From JBBSTY01 sp038235385 (lineage in GTDB: Bacteria; Actinomycetota; Acidimicrobiia; Acidimicrobiales; Acidimicrobilacustridaceae), in the NCBI GenBank assembly GCA_038235385.1, contig JBBSTY010000172.1:1-7101 (forward strand): a DNA stretch of 7,101 bases, given 5' to 3'. The translations under genes and the position numbers were made by a program. Every line of letters starts with the position of its first letter. The stretch's first letter is position 1. The notes beneath the pieces were generated by a model. The model worked only from the letters and a program-made list of their open reading frames with translations. It was not told where the DNA came from and did not search any database. Shown here piece by piece: positions 5,749 through 7,101 of the stretch.

Positions 5749-6862
5749 AGACATGATCGGCCGCAGCGACGTCAACGATCTCGACGCCATCCTGTCGATC
5801 GAGAACCCCCACCTCCACGAGACCATCCACGTGGTGAAGGACAACGCCGACGCCATCTTCACCTGGGACTACGAGAAGGGCGCCCGACCGGCCCTCAACA
5901 AGCTCTACGAGAAGGCGAAGCACTCGCAGTGGAACGGCGAGACCGACCTCGACTGGTCGATCGACGTCGACCAGGAGCAGCTCGCCATGCTCGGGATGAG
6001 CGGTGAGGTCCCGTTCGACATCTCCACCACCTGCTTCAAGAACTGGACCGACAAGGAGTGGGTCAACCTCGACATCGAGATGCAGAACTGGGCACTCTCG
6101 CAGTTCATGCACGGCGAGCAGGGCGCGCTCATCTGCACCGCCAAGATCGTCGAGACCGTGCCGTGGATCGATGCCAAGTACTACGCGGCGACCCAGGTCA
6201 TGGACGAGGCCCGCCACGTCGAGGTCTTCGCCAAGTACCTCGACACCAAGCTCTCGGGTCACTACCCGATGAACGCCCACCTCGGTCTGCTCCTCGACGA
6301 CATCATCAACGACAGCCGGTGGGACATGACCTACCTCGGCATGCAGATCATGGTGGAGGGGCTCGCGCTGGCGGCGTTCGGGTTCATGCACATGCTCACC
6401 CCCGAACCGCTGCTCAAGCAGCTCCTGCGCTACGTGATGAGCGACGAGGCCCGCCACGTCGCGTTCGGCGTGCTCTCGCTGAAGGAGTACTACCAGGGAC
6501 TCAGCGATGCCGAGATGCGCGAGCGCCAGGAGTTCGCGTTCGAGGCGGCGGTGCGCATGCGCGACCGCATGCTGTTCCAGCGCGAGGTCTGGGAGCGGCT
6601 CGACATGCCCCCGAGGGAGGCCATCGAGCTCACCCGTCTCACCCCCGAGGCGCAGATGTTCAACCAGATGCTCTTCTCGAAGATCGTGCCCAACTGCAAG
6701 AAGCTCGGGTTGCTCGACCCCAACGACGGTTGGCTGCGCAAGCGGTTCCAGGAGATCGGCGTCATCCAGTTCGAGGACTGGGCCGACACGGGCGAGGAGT
6801 ACGACCAGTTCGCGCTCGGCACCGAGCTCAACGGGGACGCCGGCGCGGCGTCGGCATCCTGA
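5735..6862 (+). CDS. Ferritin-like carboxylate di-iron protein, probable oxidase/oxygenase of unknown substrate
   Basis: The 375-residue cytoplasmic-looking protein (no signal or membrane segment) carries the complete ligand set of a carboxylate-bridged di-iron centre in a four-helix bundle: E128 (in H-G-E-Q-G-A), E158 and H161 (D-E-A-R-H-V, 157-162), E208 (in M-V-E-G-L-A-L) and E238 with H241 (a second D-E-A-R-H-V, 237-242). The spacing is 30 residues from Glu to ExxH in each half, with halves offset by exactly 80 residues. This ligand pattern is shared by ribonucleotide reductase R2, R2-like oxidases, bacterial multicomponent monooxygenases, acyl-ACP desaturases and ferritins. Against AurF-type N-oxygenases, position 234 is Val where AurF has an extra His ligand four residues before the second ExxH Glu. 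Against a tyrosyl-radical R2, position H161+4 is Phe. An oxygen-dependent oxidation is likely; the substrate is unknown. The ATG at 5735 is set by AAGGAGA and overlaps the TetR gene by 14 bases, so that regulator probably controls it. Confidence 0.85.
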   Translation: MSTTEDMIGRSDVNDLDAILSIENPHLHETIHVVKDNADAIFTWDYEKGARPALNKLYEKAKHSQWNGETDLDWSIDVDQEQLAMLGMSGEVPFDISTTCFKNWTDKEWVNLDIEMQNWALSQFMHGEQGALICTAKIVETVPWIDAKYYAATQVMDEARHVEVFAKYLDTKLSGHYPMNAHLGLLLDDIINDSRWDMTYLGMQIMVEGLALAAFGFMHMLTPEPLLKQLLRYVMSDEARHVAFGVLSLKEYYQGLSDAEMRERQEFAFEAAVRMRDRMLFQREVWERLDMPPREAIELTRLTPEAQMFNQMLFSKIVPNCKKLGLLDPNDGWLRKRFQEIGVIQFEDWADTGEEYDQFALGTELNGDAGAASAS

Positions 6863-6895
6863 CCGACACGATGCGCGTGGGACGTTGACATCGTT

Positions 6896-6923
6896 CCCCG
6901 GGGCGTTCCACGGAGCCCCGGGG
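6896..6923. terminator. GC-rich hairpin after the di-iron gene
   Basis: CCCCGGGGC (6896-6904) and GCCCCGGGG (6915-6923) form a perfect 9-base stem with a 10-base loop, 33 bases after the di-iron stop codon and before the next promoter-like hexamer. No T-run follows, so it is a stem-only terminator candidate as often seen in high-GC actinobacteria. Its position between two transcription units supports this role. Confidence 0.5.
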
Positions 6924-6960
6924 CACGGCGCGCCCGGGTTCTGGCGCGCGGACCGACTGG

Positions 6961-6966
6961 TAGAGT
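6961..6966 (+). promoter_or_regulatory. -10-like hexamer TAGAGT before the last gene
   Basis: TAGAGT fits TANNNT and ends eight bases before the ATG at 6975, again implying a leaderless or nearly leaderless transcript. No good -35 element lies at the expected distance. Confidence 0.42.
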
Positions 6967-6974
6967 TCGTCGCG

Positions 6975-7101
6975 ATGAGCACCCAATCGGATCCGTCGCT
7001 TCGGGTGCTGCTCGCGCTCCGGTTGCAGTCACCGATGCCGGCCGACGCCGTTGCGACCGGTGTGGGCCTCGCCGAACCCGAGGCCGTCGCGCTGCTCGAG
7101 A
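6975..7101 (+). CDS. Unidentified protein, N-terminal fragment, possibly helix-turn-helix-like
   Basis: The ATG at 6975 opens a frame that continues to the window edge (42 complete codons). After a short polar start, the fragment reads as a helix (L-R-V-L-L-A-L-R-L), a turn with prolines, and a second Ala-rich helix with a G-V-G-L-A-E-P-E-A-V-A-L-L segment. This looks like the beginning of a small winged-helix or helix-turn-helix unit, but the fragment is too short to assign a family. The TAGAGT hexamer eight bases upstream supports this start, and the hairpin at 6896-6923 separates it from the di-iron gene. Confidence 0.55.
   Translation, partial: MSTQSDPSLRVLLALRLQSPMPADAVATGVGLAEPEAVALLE

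Noticed and set aside
5735..6862. AurF-type N-oxygenase identity for the di-iron protein
   Set aside because: The additional histidine ligand four residues before the second ExxH glutamate is Val234 here, and the Glu-to-ExxH spacings differ from AurF as I recall them.
6885..6890. Perfect -35 hexamer TTGACA after the di-iron gene
   Set aside because: No TANNNT lies 16-18 bases downstream, where the sequence enters the GC hairpin. The -10-like TAGAGT is about 70 bases away, too far to pair with it.
5672..6982. Minus-strand open frame of 436 codons
   Set aside because: It is antisense to the di-iron gene, which has perfect ligand motifs; the antisense translation is dominated by Val/Glu/His/Leu with no domain.

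Overview
The window is high-GC DNA, densely packed with short intergenic gaps. It looks like a free-living aerobic actinobacterium, possibly of the Acidimicrobiia. This rests on overall composition, GTG/TTG starts, start codons sitting just downstream of -10-like hexamers, a SURF1-type cytochrome oxidase assembly factor, TetR regulators and an actinobacterial style of VTT/DedA-like membrane protein. The taxonomic placement is inference.

Layout. On the minus strand at the left edge, a VTT/DedA-like membrane protein (133..903) is followed by the start of an unidentified gene that runs off the window (1..136); the two are joined by a 4-base ATGA overlap. A divergent intergenic region (904..1043) carries four half-sites of a CCGGGTC/GACCCGG repeat. 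Rightward from it run a fatty-acyl-CoA ligase (1044..2681), a SURF1 family protein (2738..3574), a TetR regulator one base behind it (3576..4157), a predicted lipoprotein of unknown function (4196..4906), a second TetR regulator (5005..5748) behind a recognisable promoter and imperfect palindrome, and a ferritin-like carboxylate di-iron protein (5735..6862) that overlaps the end of that TetR gene by 14 bases. After a GC-rich hairpin, a new gene starts at 6975 and leaves the window.

How the genes may work together. The clearest functional unit is the second TetR gene plus the di-iron protein: one promoter with an overlapping palindrome, a Shine-Dalgarno site inside the regulator's last codons, and overlapping reading frames. 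The di-iron protein has all six ligands of a carboxylate-bridged di-iron centre in two halves offset by exactly 80 residues, but no feature fixes its substrate. A fatty-acyl-CoA ligase and two mutually similar TetR proteins nearby make a lipid or other hydrophobic substrate a reasonable guess, not a demonstrated role. No RNA genes, CRISPR arrays, insertion sequences or phage genes were seen. The only candidate for an undescribed system is this regulator/di-iron oxidase module.
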